From positions 13,853,955-13,917,954 of the forward strand of contig NC_084975.1 of assembly GCF_963691925.1 (NCBI RefSeq): a stretch of 64,000 bases of DNA, given 5' to 3'. Shown one piece after another: positions 62,756 through 64,000 of this stretch. The DNA comes from Scomber scombrus (lineage: Eukaryota; Chordata; Actinopteri; Scombriformes; Scombridae). The position numbers and the translations under genes were made by a program. The first letter of the stretch is position 1; each line of letters opens with the position of its first letter. The notes under the pieces are model-generated. The model had not been told where the DNA came from. It did not search any database and worked only from the letters and a program-made list of their open reading frames with translations.

Positions 62756-62978
62756 ATGGGCTGTGTTCAAAGCTTCAGGGAAATCTGTGACCGACAGAAA
62801 AATACTAATGTTCGTTTTAGTCTTCCGGCAGTTTGCTTTGTGTGGCAAACAGCCATGATCATCTTGTTCGGGATTTTTATTCGTTACAATGAGGAATCCA
62901 GTCCACGGTGGAAAGAGTACAGGAGAGAGAAAAACATATCGAGTGACATTGAAAATGACTTCTACTTCAGATATCCAA
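62756..62978 (+). CDS. rhcg: Rh family C glycoprotein (ammonia channel), first coding exon only
   Basis: Rhcg proteins conduct ammonia across plasma membranes; in fish they act in gill and kidney ammonia excretion. The exon starts at AACAATGG (good context) and encodes 74 residues plus one base. It ends at a strong donor (CCAA then GTAAGTGAG). RQKNTNVRFSLPAVCFVWQT and AMIILFGIFIRYNEES form the N-terminus and first membrane span (about 22-44). NISSDIENDFYFRYP, with an N-glycosylation sequon NIS, matches fish Rhcg. The next exon (FQDVHVM in the family) is not found in the remaining 1 kb, so the gene continues off the right edge. Which paralogue (rhcga, rhcgb or Rhcg-like) cannot be decided. Confidence 0.9.
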
Positions 62979-64000
62979 GTAAGTGAGTTCATCTTGATCC
63001 TTTTTTATTTTCATAGATATATTTTTTTCAAAATGTCTAATTGCTGTACCTCATCATTCTTATATCTTACTTGTAAATCCAGCCACTCTTACATCTTTAC
63101 AACTTTTACAGTATATCTTATGTTTTTTAAATATATGTTAATCTTTTTGTATCTGTATATATGTTTTCCACATTATTCTTTGTAAATATGACAGTAAATT
63201 GTTTATTTTCATTGTAGTAAAACACATTTCTACTTGAGTTACTGAGCTGATGACTGCTCCAACATTGCTGACCAGGATCAGACACCCACTGGTGCATATT
63301 TCCCTCAAGGTTTGAGTCCCCTCAGGATTTCCCTCCAGTCTAACTATAGCTGCCAATTCAACACTCTTTATGTAAATAAAAAACATATTTTGGTTTTATA
63401 CACTTTATATGTTCATATATTGTCTGCAATATTGTGTGTGTGTGTGTGTGTGTGTGTATGAGTGCTTATATGGGTGTGGTTGTACACTTCCCAACCAACC
63501 CACGGTATCAGTGTCAGGCTATCATGAAGCCATCTAAGGTATGGTGTTGAATGTCAGATGATAAATGGATGTCCTGACACTGTTTGTTGTCTGAGACCAA
63601 TAAGACCTCATCCTAAAGTCATGGGACTTTATTTCAATGCCCACCATCAGTGTTAATTGGAAGACAGTCTGACATGTCTGAAGTCTTTGTTGTTTGTGAG
63701 GCTGTGAAACATTTATCCATTCTGATGTGATACAGCGTTTTGTACAGTGGGTAGTTAGTGATAAAATTCTTTTCACTATAATGTTTCACACTGCTGTGTG
63801 AACCTGTTGTGCCTGCAGATATGTGAGACGGTTACAGAGTAATGTTGTAAATTATACTGATGCTGGTATCAGAGTAGTGTCGTTTGATGGCTGAAACGGA
63901 TATTAAGGATCCACCTGTTTCAAAATATGGTTAGTAAGTTTTAATTCTTTGCAAGATCCATTTCTTAGTTGCTTCTCTGTCTTTTGTGTGTGTGTTTATT
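62979..64000 (+). other. rhcg intron 1, partial
   Basis: Non-coding AT-rich DNA with a short GT run at about 63434-63457. No second rhcg exon was recognised. Confidence 0.7.

Overview
The window is teleost fish nuclear DNA. It has compact multi-exon vertebrate genes with GT-AG introns, long CA/TG microsatellites and several fish-type dispersed repeats. The gene set matches human 15q26.1 (FURIN, MAN2A2, UNC45A, RCCD1, CIB1, GDPGP1, RHCG). No search could be run, so family calls come from reading translated exons against remembered protein families. Exon models were checked for splice sites and for reading-frame phase across every junction.

Layout. 214-4493 (+) holds the last six coding exons of furin; the catalytic part lies off the left edge. 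9118-23493 (-) is a complete 22-exon man2a2 (1153 aa), convergent with furin. 32557-39225 (+) is a complete 19-exon unc45a (942 aa), head-to-head with man2a2 across about 9 kb of repeat-rich DNA. 40751-43278 (+) is rccd1 (8 exons, 383 aa), tail-to-tail with cib1 at 43633-45206 (-) (7 exons, 188 aa). 47755-55197 (-) is an unexpected titin-like gene. 56628-57728 (+) is gdpgp1, with its whole CDS in one exon (366 aa). 62756-62978 (+) is the first coding exon of an rhcg-type ammonia channel that runs off the right edge.

The standout is the titin-like gene. One 6,267-nt exon encodes 6 Ig and 15 FN3 domains in the order of titin's A-band C-zone super-repeat, including one complete 11-domain unit. 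Small terminal exons appear to supply a start and a stop, giving a predicted 2,145-aa protein. It has no Z-disc, PEVK, kinase or M-line part. It sits between cib1 and gdpgp1, far from titin's usual setting, and looks like a free-standing mini-titin derived from the C-zone. Other points of note are a decayed partial duplicate of unc45a (intron 3 and exon 4) about 3 kb upstream of the real gene and split by an LTR-like insertion, a (CA)58 tract 17 nt from a man2a2 splice donor, and the apparent absence of FES and HDDC3, which lie beside these genes in human.

The genes do not form one pathway. Furin, Man2a2 and Rhcg act in the secretory pathway or at the plasma membrane. Unc45a is a myosin and Hsp90 co-chaperone. 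Rccd1 is nuclear, Cib1 is a calcium sensor, and Gdpgp1 is a cytosolic sugar-nucleotide repair enzyme. The titin-like protein, if expressed, would be expected in striated muscle.
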